A stretch of 64,000 bases of DNA from Cryphonectria parasitica EP155 (GCF_011745365.1 NW_024468911.1:4582759-4646758); one strand, 5' to 3'. Numbered from the stretch's first letter, positions 1 through 11,600 are shown. Numbers and translations: made by a program. The notes: generated by a model from the letters alone, not told the origin.

Positions 1-406
1 TTCTCCCCTCATCCCAGACCATAAGCGATACAGGCCGCCATACTCGCATTCCCACTTGACGCTGTTTGCACGTCCCCGCAGAAACTTTTCAACATTCCCT
101 TGACCGTTAGGGAAAATGTACGGGAGAGACGGCAGGCTCGTCGCATTCTCTATATGCTTAATAGGATAACACTGTAATAGGATGATCTGAGCAGAGCATA
201 GCTGTTAGTTGAGCCGAAGATGCGCCAAGGGGTGAACATAAAGGATACGGTACATTAACCACACGGGATATCAGGGCCCCCAAACCTGCCCGTATGGATT
301 GGATTTGTAATAAAACAATGGCGAAAAGTGTGGCTCCAGTGAGGATTGACGCGAGAGCCGCACTGTCAAAGGGCAGGACCAACAGATCATGATTTGAGAA
401 ATTCAT
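1..406 (-). CDS. Cytochrome P450, N-terminal part (runs off the window)
   Basis: Partial gene read from 406 down past base 1. Exon 1 is 254-406 (51 codons). The 67-bp intron 187-253 has donor GTACCG, a CTAAC branch point and a CAG acceptor. Exon 2 is 1-186, phase 0, and stays open to the edge. Exon 1 encodes a hydrophobic anchor (about residues 18-35, LASILTGATLFAIVLLQ), as in ER-bound fungal P450s. Exon 2 reads LPYIFPNGQGNVEKFL, then EYGGLYRLWSGM, which is the proline hinge followed by the YGxxYRxWSG strand typical of the start of fungal class II P450s. The I-helix, ExxR and heme-cysteine motifs lie outside the window, so activity cannot be judged. It is divergent from the NRPS-like gene at 834 and could be a tailoring oxygenase for it (inference). 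Family assignment is good; substrate unknown. Confidence 0.75.
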
Positions 407-559
407 CGCATGAACTTGTACAAAGAAACGCTGTTACCATAACGGGAATTAGAGGCCACAAGCGAGGTACGTTGGGTTCTTTTTGAAACGGTGAAAAAGG
501 CAAAGGGACTGGTCTTCATCTCCGAACTACTACTATCTACACTTTCATGCGGCCCCCAG

Positions 560-570
560 TCGGCCACCGA
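560..570. promoter_or_regulatory. TCG-N5-CGA motif (AflR-like site)
   Basis: The sequence TCGGCCACCGA fits TCG(N5)CGA, the consensus bound by AflR-type Zn2Cys6 regulators of aflatoxin/sterigmatocystin genes, and is also symmetric as TCGG-N3-CCGA. It lies 264 bp upstream of the NRPS ATG inside the divergent promoter. A six-fixed-base motif occurs often by chance, so only its position makes it notable. Confidence 0.3.
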
Positions 571-612
571 ATCCTCGGCGGCTGGCTGTAAGATCGGCCG
601 CTCGGTACCTAC

Positions 613-631
613 TTACATACTAAGTATGTAA
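613..631. promoter_or_regulatory. Perfect 9-bp inverted repeat with 1-bp spacer
   Basis: TTACATACT-A-AGTATGTAA is a perfect palindrome about 200 bp upstream of the NRPS start codon. A dimeric regulator could bind it; no known factor is recognised. Confidence 0.35.
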
Positions 632-833
632 TTGCCTGGTGGAATGGAATACTCAGCAGGGACTTGGGCTACTTCACATCAGCGTCATTTCGTTGTATTC
701 ACATCGCCCTGTTGGATGGGGGCAGAGAGGAATAAAAGAGTGTCTCAGTCCTGAGTGCTCCCTCTTGGTGTGTTGTTCACACCGAGCGGTGGCGAAAAGC
801 GACAAGGAAATTACCAAGTCAACGCCAATAACC

Positions 834-3800
834 ATGGAGTCAAAGAGCTATTTTCATAGTGTCTCTACTGTTGTAAAGGCCATATCGACAGTTCTCGGGC
901 TTGGAGTTGACGAGATTGATACTCTCGCAGGAGACAGCACTTTTGTCAAGCTCGGTGGTGACTCTGTGGCCGCGATTCTTGTTGCTGCAGAGTGTCGGAA
1001 GGGTGGCATCTCCATACCAGCGAACGTTTTTCTGCGAGAGTCAACCCTGAAAGACGCCATCGTCAAGGCTGAAAGTTCTGCCCAGTTTCTATACATGCAC
1101 CCAACTGCACTATCTATACCAACGCCGGCCCCTCTACTACCTTCTCGGTTCCTCGAACCTCTCACGACTGCTTCTTCTTCATCACTATCATCATCCTACA
1201 ACACAGCCATCACAACTATTGACTTGGAGGCTTCCAACACGCTCTCGTGTTACAACGGAGAAATAGTATCTGCAAGAGACCTCTTGGGTCGCATCAATGC
1301 AACCGAATGGACCGAGCCGCAGCTTCTTTTACTTCGGGAAACAGCTAATGATCAGAAGCGGAACATTCTGACCATACATAAGGCATACACCGGTGAATGG
1401 GATGCTCACCTCGTCTGCAACGTCTGGACAAGCACTATTCTCGCCGAGCCGATATTCCGGGACGTTATTATCGACCTAGACATTCCCCCACACCACCTCC
1501 TGCCTCGGAAAATAATCCAGGTCGAGACCGAGGAAGATTTCAAGAGAGAGCTCCAAAATGCAGTCCTCGTCAACGGTTCACTGTGTCATCTGACCGTTGT
1601 ACAATTAGCGTCGTCTTCCGTCGCGGTTGTCTGGCGCGTCCACCACTCTTTCATGGATGGGTTCTCCGCCCGCATTCTTCACGATAAAATCAGTCGCAAT
1701 CTGCTAGGAGGAGAACTTACAGCCAGTCCCGGTCCGTCCTTCAAGGATACGGTGCGTGCGCTGGGTAGATTACGAGACGAGAGGGGACAAGCCACGAGAC
1801 GGTTCTGGGACAACAAGCGAGAGCAGTTTTCATCTGCGGTTGGCAAGCTGTGCCTGAATCCGCAGCGGGTTCATGGCGGATTGGCATCACAGCGATGCAT
1901 CACGATTCAATTTCCTGAGGCGGACCTGGCAGCTGCTCGAGCACGAACAGGGTATACAACTACGGTATATTTTGCGGCAGCATGGGCCCTGACTCTCGGC
2001 AAATTCATGGATACCGATCAGGTCTACTTTGGAATGGCCTTTTCGGGACGTGACCTACCCATCTTGGGTGCGTTCGATGTTGTCGGGCCACTCATTAACA
2101 TCCTTCCACTGTTTGTACAGTTACCGTTGGTGGGCGACCGAGAAACGTCTGCCAGGGCATTCCTTCGACGCATACAAGAAGGCATCCTTGGGTTGAGCGA
2201 CGTTCAACACTCGGATACGACAGATGGATTCGACAGGCAATTCACTTCTATCATAGCCACGCAGTTTGAGGAATGTGAAGGGGCAGAGAAGTCTCCGCCA
2301 GTAGACCCCAACCGCCCTGATATGCAGTCTGGGATTCCCCTGAGCCTTGTTATCCAAGGGCAGAGTCGGCTGCAAGTGTTCTACTCTACTGCTGACTATT
2401 CCGAAGAGGATATGAACAACGTTTGGTCCGTCTTTCGGAATGGTATGAACTGTTTTCTCCAAGACGACGACGACAGGCCATTGGTGCCCGCTATCCAACA
2501 TGGGCTCATGCCGCGGGAAATGGAACAGACCATCCGACAATGGAGCAACTGCGAGTCTTTTGAGGCTTTGGATGATTCGAAAGGAGATGACCTCGTAACG
2601 TTATTCGAAAGTGTCGTGGCAAGACAGCCAACGGCAGTGGCCATCACACGTGGCCATGGGCAAGACGTCTCTTATGACGACTTTGACAAAGCGGCAGCCG
2701 CCGTCGCGCGGGAACTCAGCTGGGTCGAGCCCAACGAACCTGTGTGCGTATACGCCACTCGATCGATCTACTGGCTTGTTGCCATCTTTGGTGTGCTCAA
2801 AGTAGGGGGCGTGTATACACCACTAGATCCGTCGGCACCAGTCTCCGTGCGGCATGCAAACTTCGTACGAAGTGGTGCGCGCGCCATCCTCTTTCCCTCG
2901 AGCGGATCTATCTCCGCAGACACGACACCTCTTAATTGCCTGACAATAGCCGTCGACAATCTTGTAGACAAGAGCAAGACAGAGGCGCGTCAAGACCATC
3001 TCGCAATTTCTTATCCAAGAAGACGTATCGCTCGTCCAGATGATCTCGCGTACATATGTTTCACGTCCGGCTCCAGCGGTCAGCCCAAGGCGGTGCAGTG
3101 TACTCACAAAGGCTTGGTCGCCTTCCAGAAGGACTACTCTGTTCGTCTTGCTGCGAAGAAAGGGACAGTGGTGGCTCAAGTCATGTCCCCCGTATTCGAT
3201 GGCAGTATTCATGAGATATTCTCTGCCCTCACGCACGGCGCGACACTGCGATTGGCGTCGGCTGATACCCAAGATCACCCGTTGGCGCATCTCCAGGACT
3301 GTGACTCGGCCATTCTCACCCCTTCCATTGCGAATGCACTGGATGCTGACCAGTACCCTCGTCTGCGTAATGTATGAGATCGTCCCATTTCAGTTTCAAA
3401 GTGCACAACTGACAGAGGCTATCTCTAGGTCTATCTGGTCGGGGAAGCCGTTCCTCAGTCTGTCTCTGATGCATGGGCAAGGAACCGTTGCGTGTACAAC
3501 ATGTATGGACCAACCGAAGCGACTTGTGGCGCCACAATCAAACAACTGGCACCAAGCAAGCCTGTCACACTTGGCCAGGCCAACCCATCAAGCAGGGTGT
3601 ATGTACTGGATCGGAATCATCATCTGCTCCCCCCCGGCGCAGCGGGCGAGCTGTATATTGCAGGTATCCAAGTATCAAACGGATATATCAACCTGCCTTC
3701 GGAGAACGCAAACCGCTTCCTTTCAGACTCCATTCTGCCCAAGGCTGGTCAGAGAATGTACAAAACGGGCGACTATGGCTATCGAGACAGCATGACAGGA

Positions 3801-5867
3801 GAAATCTACTTCATTGGTCGCAAAGATCGGCAAATCAAGCTACGCGGGTTCCGACTCGACCTCGATGACTTGGAACTACGCATCACCAAGGCCATCCCAA
3901 ATTGCAGAGGCGCCGCTATATTCCGGCGCGAAGACTATCTAGTGGCAGCATACCAGATCCCTTCTAACTCGACAAATGCGGTTGGCGAATTGGAGGCCAA
4001 GATCCTCATTAGCCATGCTCTGCCCCCATATGCAATGCCCCGAAGAATCCTGGCGTTGTTCGACCTACCTCTTACGGCAGCAGGCAAGCTAGATTATAAG
4101 AAGCTCGAGCAGATCGACAGCACCAGTGTTGTGAGATTGCAATCTCAGCAGAAGAGCATGACCGAGACCGAGATGATGATTGTGCGGGCTGTGCGCGATT
4201 TGATGAGGCTCGACTCGAGTATAACCATTGACCGAGACTCAGACCTCACGGCGCTGGGCGGGCACTCAATCGTGCAGTTGCGGCTTGCAAGTCGCATTTC
4301 GTCCTTCATCCAACGGAAATTCACCGTCAGAAATGTTATCGACAATCCCGTCATCTCGCACCTGGCGTCCTCAGTGGACGAGGTAATGAATGGAGAGGTG
4401 GCTGTGGACCAAGATGGTTGGGCGCAGCCCTCTTGCCTTGGTAGCAGCAGAGCAGGAGCTGCCTTTGAAGACACAATTGTATCGCCCATCGAGGCTGTCT
4501 GGTTCTCGAGATATCAGCAAAACCTTGGAACTTCATCATTCAATGTGGCACACGTCTCAGAACTGGACGACTGTTTCGATCAGCATTCCGCACTTGTGTC
4601 CTCATGGACAAAGGTCCTGGCAAGACACTCAATTCTGCGCTGCAGGTTTCGTCCTTCGATTACGGCGCACGAGGGCGTGGAGAGGTTCTACGCTGCTGAA
4701 CCACCCGAGGCCTTTTACGTGGAGTCGTTTGACCTTCGGGCTGCGATCAATACCGAGTTCTCACTCGAGACTGAACATCCCATACGGGTGTTAGTTTCCA
4801 AAAGACACATGCTGGTCTGCGTGAGCCACATCATTTGCGATTATTCTACCCTTGAGCGGCTTTTTGAAGAGTTTGCCGCTGCATATTACCACGACGATAG
4901 AGTCGAGGCGTCACTGTTGGCTTCTCAAAGATGTTATCAAGACAGCTCTTGGTGTAATGTCGACGTCGACCAAATCACAGCCAAGTTCTGGCGGTCTTAC
5001 CTCTCTGGTATCGATGTCAAGAGACTGCCTCCTTACATGAAGAGAGCTCGAACATCGCACCATGGTGAGTCGCGCATGTTCCAGCTCTCGAAAGATGCGG
5101 TGCATAGCCTCGAGACGATTTCGACATCACTACACCTCACCATGCATCAAGTCGCACTGGGTACCGTATCCCTGGTTCTACAGGCAGATAGCTTGGACAA
5201 GCAAGACTTGATATTGGGCAGTCCGTACCTAGGAAGACAGGAGGAGGATATGCACACCATCGGACTTTTTTTGCAACCACTACCAATACGCGTCCCGAGG
5301 CGGTCGAAGATGGGTGAGAGCCTTGGGGACGCCCACGTGGAGGATTTCCTTCATGCAGTACAAGACTCTGCGAGATCTGCTCTCGGTCACGGCATCGGTT
5401 GGACCTCGTTGATGGACGTTCTCTCCTTGTCGGATGATGAGAATTTGCGCTCGGCTGTACCTGTGCCGAACCCGAACCACCCACTCTTCGATGCCATGGT
5501 AACCTTTCACGAGCGTAGTGCAACTGGCAAGGCGTCATCGTTTGCAAATGGGGCTATAGCGGGGGTTGAACCTCTGATTACCTGGGCCGAGGGCGCCAAG
5601 TTCGGCATCATGTTTGAGTTCTCAGCTGTGAGCTCGTCAGTGGTTACACTTCGGATAGAATATGACACCTCGGTGTTCTCGGCTGATGAGGTGCTGGTCA
5701 TGGCTGGACGGATCGACGCTGGGTTGGAATATCTATGCCAGTATATGGCATCATCGATGACGGTCAGAGACGTGGAGGATAGACTTCTGCATGCTGATGG
5801 CACTGTACCTGGGAGAAACAGGGTTAAGGGCGTAGAGTTCGGGACTCGTTTAGCCACCCTAGTGTAA
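834..5867 (+). CDS. NRPS-like synthetase, domain order T-C-A-T-CT
   Basis: Exons 834-3371 and 3429-5867 join in phase 0 across a 57-bp intron (GTATGA...TCTCTAG), giving 1,658 residues. The start is the ATG in ACCATGG just before the first domain. Domains in order: carrier T1 (LGGDS, Ser44); condensation C1 (HHSFMDG, 270-276); adenylation, about 600-1060, with FTSGSSGQPKA near 743, YGPTEAT near 872, YKTGDYGY, DRQIKLRGFR and the catalytic-lysine motif LTAAGKLDY; carrier T2 (LGGHS, Ser1126); terminal condensation-like CT (SHIICDYST, 1312-1320). SHxxxDxxS/T is the signature of fungal CT domains that release product by cyclisation, so the end is probably a cyclising or releasing domain (family knowledge). 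The order equals A-T-C-A-T-C enzymes such as SidE or chrysogine synthetase without the first A domain; no A domain is encoded in the upstream 800 bp. T1 would need loading in trans. Product unknown. Confidence 0.88.
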
Positions 5868-7066
5868 TGGTCAGAAAAGTTACAATGATCAGCCAGCGTT
5901 GGGATAGCCTCAGCTGGTACTTCGTGGATATCTTGGTGTTTTTCAAGGAGTTCTCAGCCGATTATATGCCATAGTGTTACGTCCTATTCGACGGCTTCGG
6001 GGCATCTCACTTTGCAGCCCAATATCCCAAGTTCACTGAAATTAGGGCATCATCGGTCGACTTAAGCTTACTTCCTAAGAAGCTTACCGCAAAGCAAGCA
6101 AACCTAGGTCGGCAAATGGGTCAATGCCATAGGCTATGTAAAGTTTTGTCATGTATCTGTTGAAAGCCCTAGTTACAGATATGTTATACCCCCCGGCCCC
6201 CCAAAGGAAAACCCTCTCAGTGGGAGTGGAGAGAAATTTTGAAGTAATTGCTAATCAAGCTTCTTATAGACTGCATTATTAAAAGGTTCATTCAGATTAC
6301 CATATCTGATGAGTGTCCCTGAATTCCACAGAGAATATTGTGAAGATATATACTATGAAATTGGCTGCATGGAGGGTCTTCTCTGTACACCTCGTATGTT
6401 AGGCATCAACAGCAGAAGAGAAGCATCAACATCGAACATATCTACACAATTCCAGAAAGCGCTTTTCCATCCAGCCATCCATAGGAGGAAGGTCAGTGAC
6501 AAGACAGAACTATCAGACTTGAGGACAGCAAAATTGCCTTCACAGCCTCAATTCTCTCCTTCTGGGTAGGTCATTTCCATCGAGCTCTAGGTATCAATTG
6601 ACTGGCTTGTTGAAGCGACAACTCCTTCTGTCCAACTTGGCATCAACCCCCACCAAAGAAGATCAGACAAGTCGTTGTTGAAATTGGACACCAAGGCGGT
6701 CGCACTATGCTGCTGTTCTCGACCAAAGCGTGTTTCTGCTGCGTCTTGGGGCCCGTCTTGGCCGTCAGTGCTCGCGGGTGGAGCGGAGCCCCCTTGGGAG
6801 GCGTTTTGAAACACGACCTGCGGCAACAACCTGGAACTTTCTCCGTACTTTAATCACCGTCACGATATAAATCTCAAATGGAGACGCATCTCCCCTTCGA
6901 TTTTGGATGAAGAGCGTTTCCACGTTCACATACCAAAAATAGCGTCTTCTGCGGTCAAAGTGAGACTATTCAGCCAATCCAACCAAACTCAGTTTGCCAT
7001 TTCACCACATCGCAACCAAAAGTAAACAATCTTCTGAAGCATCAAAACAAAAACAAACAAGAAACC
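5868..7066. other. Intergenic region after the NRPS-like gene
   Basis: About 1.2 kb with only short open frames that have no recognisable domain. It holds the 3' end of the NRPS-like transcript and, from about 6840, the likely promoter and A-rich 5' leader of the SDR gene, with CCAATC/CCAACC-type stretches around 6975-6990. Confidence 0.5.
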
Positions 7067-8425
7067 ATGGGTCTAGCCAATGCACCTAACAGGCCACCGC
7101 CGCCACCACCTGTCAAGACAGGACTACTGGACAACCGGTCGAATTCATACTATATCGACTCCCCGGATCGGGGACTTGCCAGCCCGCCCTCAGCGTCGCA
7201 AGCCCTTATGGCAGCATCGCCGTCAAGCCCCTTTGCATACCCGCCTTACTCGGATCAGATAGACCGCTCTCTCGCCGACGAGCGCCCGCTATCGACTGGC
7301 CCAGTGGTCAGAGCAGCATCTCACAGCACAGCCAGAGCACCTGGGTACACCCAAAACATACAGCAACAACCACCAGAAGAACTCGTCAACAAGGACGAGC
7401 ATGAGGATGATGACGACGAGGACGAGGACGAGGAGACCCCTGAGCTTCCACCCCTCATCATCATCACCGGCGCCGGTTCCGGCCTAGGCCTCGCCCTCTT
7501 CAAGCACTTTTCCGCCGGCAGCCCCTCCTCCCCAGACTTCAAATACGACGTCCTGGGCGTCGACAGGCACCCCTGGCGCCTGGCTGGCAAGGGCTTCCAG
7601 TGGCAGGCCCCGATCGGCGGGCGCGGGCAGTTCGTCCAGCTCGACGTGACGGCGAGTGCCAAACGTCTGGACACGTGGGCCGAGAACTGGCTCTACGCGC
7701 CCGTGACGACGACGGCGAACAGGAACGACAGCAGCGGGAAGAACAAGAAGAAGACGAAGCGCCACCCTCGCCCGGTATCGTTGTTGATCCACTGTGCAGG
7801 AGCACGTGGCCTCGTGCCAGGTGTGGCAGAGCAGGCGGTGCCAGGAGACCTCGCGGCCGCCGAGGCGCTGGAGTTTATGGACGCCGAGACAATGAGGCAG
7901 ACCTACGATGTCAACGTCGTCGGCACCCTGCAGCTCGTGCAGGCTGTCATCCCGCACCTGCAGCTCCACGCCGACTGGGTCAAGGAGCGCCAGGAGGAGG
8001 TGACGGCCGCGTTTGGCGGGAGCACCGAGTGGCTCGACCAGCTGCGCCAGCAGGGCAGCCGGGCGTCTCTGCAGAGCACGCACACGAGGCCGCTGCCCTC
8101 GAGGGATCCGCCTCCCAGGGCCGTCATCTTGGGGAGCAGTATGGGGAGTGTGGGTGGGAATACGTCGGGAGGGGCCTATGCGTACAGGGCAAGCATGGCG
8201 GCCCTGAATGCTATAGTGAGGAGTCTGAGCATTGATGTGCCTGATGTATGTTTTGCAAGTGTACATCCTGGCTCTGTGGAGGCGCCCTCAGCCAAAGGGC
8301 AAGAAGGACCAATCACTTACGAGGAGAGTTTGAAGGGTTTGTTGCCCTTGATCGAGAAGTTGGGCGATGACAACCTGGCCAGTGGATGTTTTGTTGATAG
8401 ATTTGGTGATCCTATCAAGTGGTGA
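7067..8425 (+). CDS. Short-chain dehydrogenase/reductase-like protein, catalytic Lys replaced
   Basis: Single-exon gene of 452 residues starting at a strong ACCATGG. About 120 residues are disordered (proline-rich start, then an acidic D/E run). The SDR fold begins at PPLIIITGAGSGLG, with the TGxxxGxG cofactor loop. It continues with a VDRHPW strand, LDVT, the LIHCAGARG strand (equivalent of NNAG) and the N of NVVGTLQ. The active-site region resembles C-factor-type SDRs: the serine is in LGSSMGSVGG and the tyrosine in AYAYRASMAALNA. In the canonical YxxxK the lysine is needed for catalysis; here that position is methionine (ATG). The protein may therefore be catalytically weak, or a scaffold or sensor (inference). 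Substrate unknown. It lies 1.2 kb downstream of the NRPS-like gene on the same strand, so cluster membership is possible but unproven. Confidence 0.82.
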   Translation: MGLANAPNRPPPPPPVKTGLLDNRSNSYYIDSPDRGLASPPSASQALMAASPSSPFAYPPYSDQIDRSLADERPLSTGPVVRAASHSTARAPGYTQNIQQQPPEELVNKDEHEDDDDEDEDEETPELPPLIIITGAGSGLGLALFKHFSAGSPSSPDFKYDVLGVDRHPWRLAGKGFQWQAPIGGRGQFVQLDVTASAKRLDTWAENWLYAPVTTTANRNDSSGKNKKKTKRHPRPVSLLIHCAGARGLVPGVAEQAVPGDLAAAEALEFMDAETMRQTYDVNVVGTLQLVQAVIPHLQLHADWVKERQEEVTAAFGGSTEWLDQLRQQGSRASLQSTHTRPLPSRDPPPRAVILGSSMGSVGGNTSGGAYAYRASMAALNAIVRSLSIDVPDVCFASVHPGSVEAPSAKGQEGPITYEESLKGLLPLIEKLGDDNLASGCFVDRFGDPIKW

Positions 8426-8651
8426 AGACAGGAGTGTCAATCCAGTAGATACAAAATAGAAAAATAATTATATTAAACTGAATTAATTTTGCACATCAAA
8501 ATGCAGACCAGGTAAGTTTTCCAATGCTAAAACTCCAGTAATGACTTGAACCGTTGATTGGACCCAAGAAAGAAAGGGGGAAAACGCCGTCGCTTTGCCC
8601 AGGATGCCTATGAAGAGTGAGAGTGTTGTGTCTAAGTAGTTACGCGAGGCG

Positions 8652-11600
8652 TTACGAACTTCCCAAGATGCGACTATACGCATCCTCAACCTCGCCCGCT
8701 AGCTCCAGCAGGCTGACAATCACAATTTGATGCGTCAAGTTTGGCAGTCTTTCTCTGTGCAATCCGATCCACTCGAGAGGCGGCGTCGCCTCGCCCATGT
8801 CGCGCAGCTGTGGCGTCTCGATAATCGGTGGCTCCAGGGCATGATACTCGTACTTGGATTGTGGGAGCTCCACCTCGGCTGTGATCTTGCCCTGTTGCTC
8901 CTCCTTCTTCCCGTTCCTCTCCTTCGGCGGCTGGCTTTCTTCCTTCTTTTTCTTCTTCCTCTCTTCCTCCTCCTTCTGTTGTGACCCCATAGACGATGAT
9001 GGAGCTGGCTCTGGGAGCACACCAGTGACCTTGATCGCGCTGGTCAGCGCAACCTCTCTTCCATAGGTCTGTGCCAATGATCGGCTATGGTTTGCCCACA
9101 TGCCCCGGATGAACGATATACGGCTGTAGTTCCACCCAACTTCCACTTTGCCCTCGAAGGCTGATTTGAAGATGTAATCAATCTGTGGGGATTCTGGGGT
9201 CTGCCACGTCTGCATGATGGCCTCGACCTTGGGCACCTTGAGGATGGTCCCGCCGCGGGACCCGGTCGCAGACTCTACCACGTCCTCGACCGAGAGCTCG
9301 CTGAGGGCCTTGGGCGCACCAGCAGACCTCACGCCTGCGAGGCCGATGCGTAGCTGCCCGAGGGTGAGGCCTAGAATGCTGTGGATCCGGTGGTCATCCA
9401 GAGAGGCTGCGAAGCGCGCTTGAGCATTCATTGCTTCCGCCTTGAACACCTGGTGATCCGAGAAGGTGGTTGGGAAGATGCCTAGGTTGAGTGCCTTGAG
9501 TGTCACCACGACATCGGTATCTAGAGAGATGGGCGCCCTTGCCAAGACCTCATCGTCTCTGGCTTTTGGAATGGACGGTTTCTGAACGATAGCAGTGGCT
9601 GATGTGACGGAGCCCCGCCTCATGAACTTCTCGATCTCTCTGAGCGAGGTCTCGAAGCTGGCCTGTCGCTCTGCCACAAGTTTCTTGAGAGCTTGATACA
9701 GGGCGACAGCCTGGGCAGCAGATGTCGTGGTTCCAAAGACTTGCACAGCCTCACCATTAAGAGTCGCTACAAGCCGGTCACCTGACTCATCCTGTGAGCG
9801 TCGAACGTTGTACATGAGGAAGTCCAGGGACGTGATGTCGGCGACGAGGAAGGCCTGGTAGTCGAAGGCAGCCTTGACGCGAAAATGGCTGAACGTGACC
9901 GACGCCTGGATCATAGGGGTCTCCACCAGGGCTTGTTGTCTCTCTGGCCACTCGATCGAAGTTCGCAGCTGGAAATCCTGCAGAGCCACAAATCCGCCCA
10001 TACGCCCTTGACTTTCAACCCCAATTCTCTGGAATCCCATACAAAGATTCTGTTCCCAGTCTGTGGTTTTCTTGGAGGATATCCAGAACTCCTCGATCGC
10101 AAACTTGGACTTGCCGATGGCTTGGCCAAGATCGACACTAATCTCGAGCGCTGCCATCGATACCGTGGCTGTCCAGGGAAAAGCTGCAGTCGCCGCCACT
10201 TGCTGATATCTCTGTACGAGGTGGCCCTGGGAGGTTTCCGTCTGTAGCTTGGCCACCGGGCTTGTTGACGTGCTTTGGCGAACGTCTCTCGGCAACCAGA
10301 TCTCTCTGAACAGTAAAAAGTCTTGCAGCTGTTTCGTGTTCACCGACACGCCCATGGGGCTAAATTTCAGAATCGCGGACAAGCCGCTGACGCCACTCAC
10401 ATGCTTGCTGTTCATGAGTGACAGAACGATGGAGTCCACTTTGAAATGGCCCGTCTCTTCTCGAGAGTACACATGCCGAACGGAAGCATGCAGATTGGTG
10501 ATCGCTCCAGAGACAGCAAAGAATTTGCCTTGATCGGCAGAAGCCACAGTGTTAATGGTCACATACACGTCATCAAAGGAGGCTGTGGCTTCGACTCGCG
10601 CGATCGGTTGACAGCTGAGCGTGAAGACCTGCTTGCAGATGCGCAGACCAAGATTCAGTTTTAGTCGCCCAATGACAGCATTCGGATCAAGAAGGTAGTC
10701 CTCCTGGGCAGGCTTGGGTGTAACGAGGACTGCTGGTGTTTCGGCCTTCTCCTCGGAATCGCTATTGCCAACGATCTCCTTGACGCTCGAAGTGAGGTCC
10801 ATCACTAGTGGCACGAACGACGGGTTAAGGGTGTTGTCAGAAGCATCAATCATGAGTTCGCCGTAGAGCGATGGATCCTCTTTGCCCGAATCCCTGTACT
10901 CAATTTTAACCGCGACACCAGGAGACTTCATCACGGTCCCCTTTCCACTGCTATCGGTCGTGAACTGCCCATATTTCCCAGCAAGTCCAGCTCGAGATGA
11001 TTGCGATGGGTCGTCGGTGTCTTTCTTCGCAATCAAGTATACTTTGGCTCCAGCGAAGTCCGCATCCAGGAGGAGTGACTCCATTGGTTTGTTGCCCAAA
11101 AGCGTACGGCGTGGTTGAGCAGCCTTTTGCGTCGGGGCTTCAACTTGCTGGCCGGTCCTTCTTGGAGGCGCCCAGTGCTGAGTCGCTTGCCTGGCCTTGT
11201 CGACGGACAGCTTGATCGAGTCGACGATATGTGCCACGGGGATGACGAAGCCTGAGGTTAGGCGCAGATCCAGAGACTTTCCGACGGCTTGGAATGCCAT
11301 CCGGCGAGTGCTTGCCGTGGACACATAAGCTACATTGAAAACAATCTCCGGCATCAAAGCAGAGTTGGCCGGGCGCACGTTCTTGTCTTGGTCGGTAGGA
11401 ACCGTCTGCACCTGGAGATTTTCAACGGACAGCCTGGCTGAGTTTTTGGTGCGGGTCCCGAACTGGATCCTGTCCCAGCTAAACACCAGATCTTCTTTTC
11501 CTTGGGATGATGGCTCTTGCGCGTCCGTAAGAACAAGCCAAGCGATCTGCATCCTACGGATCTCGAAGTTGTATCTGGCCGACGAAAGAAAAGAGTCGAA

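Larger units (their letters stand above)
407..833. promoter_or_regulatory. Divergent promoter between P450 and NRPS-like gene
   Basis: This 427-bp stretch separates the start codons of the leftward P450 and the rightward NRPS-like gene, so both probably use it. It is rich in CGG/CCG between 551 and 605 and holds the two symmetric motifs listed separately (560-570 and 613-631). No clear TATA box is visible. The NRPS reading frame is open upstream of the chosen ATG to 639, but that part shows no domain. Confidence 0.5.

Noticed and set aside
834..5867. Identification of the NRPS-like gene as SidE or chrysogine synthetase
   Set aside because: Those enzymes have A-T-C-A-T-C; this one starts at T, so naming it would overstate the evidence.
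6587..6829. Minus-strand frame containing WWGLMPSWT, reminiscent of the SRAP/HMCES motif WGLVPSWT
   Set aside because: Only about eight residues match; the conserved Cys2 start and the downstream NxRxE motif are missing, and the flanks do not align.
7484..8266. 260-codon minus-strand frame over the SDR gene
   Set aside because: Antisense shadow of a strongly biased coding sequence; Arg/His-rich with no domain.
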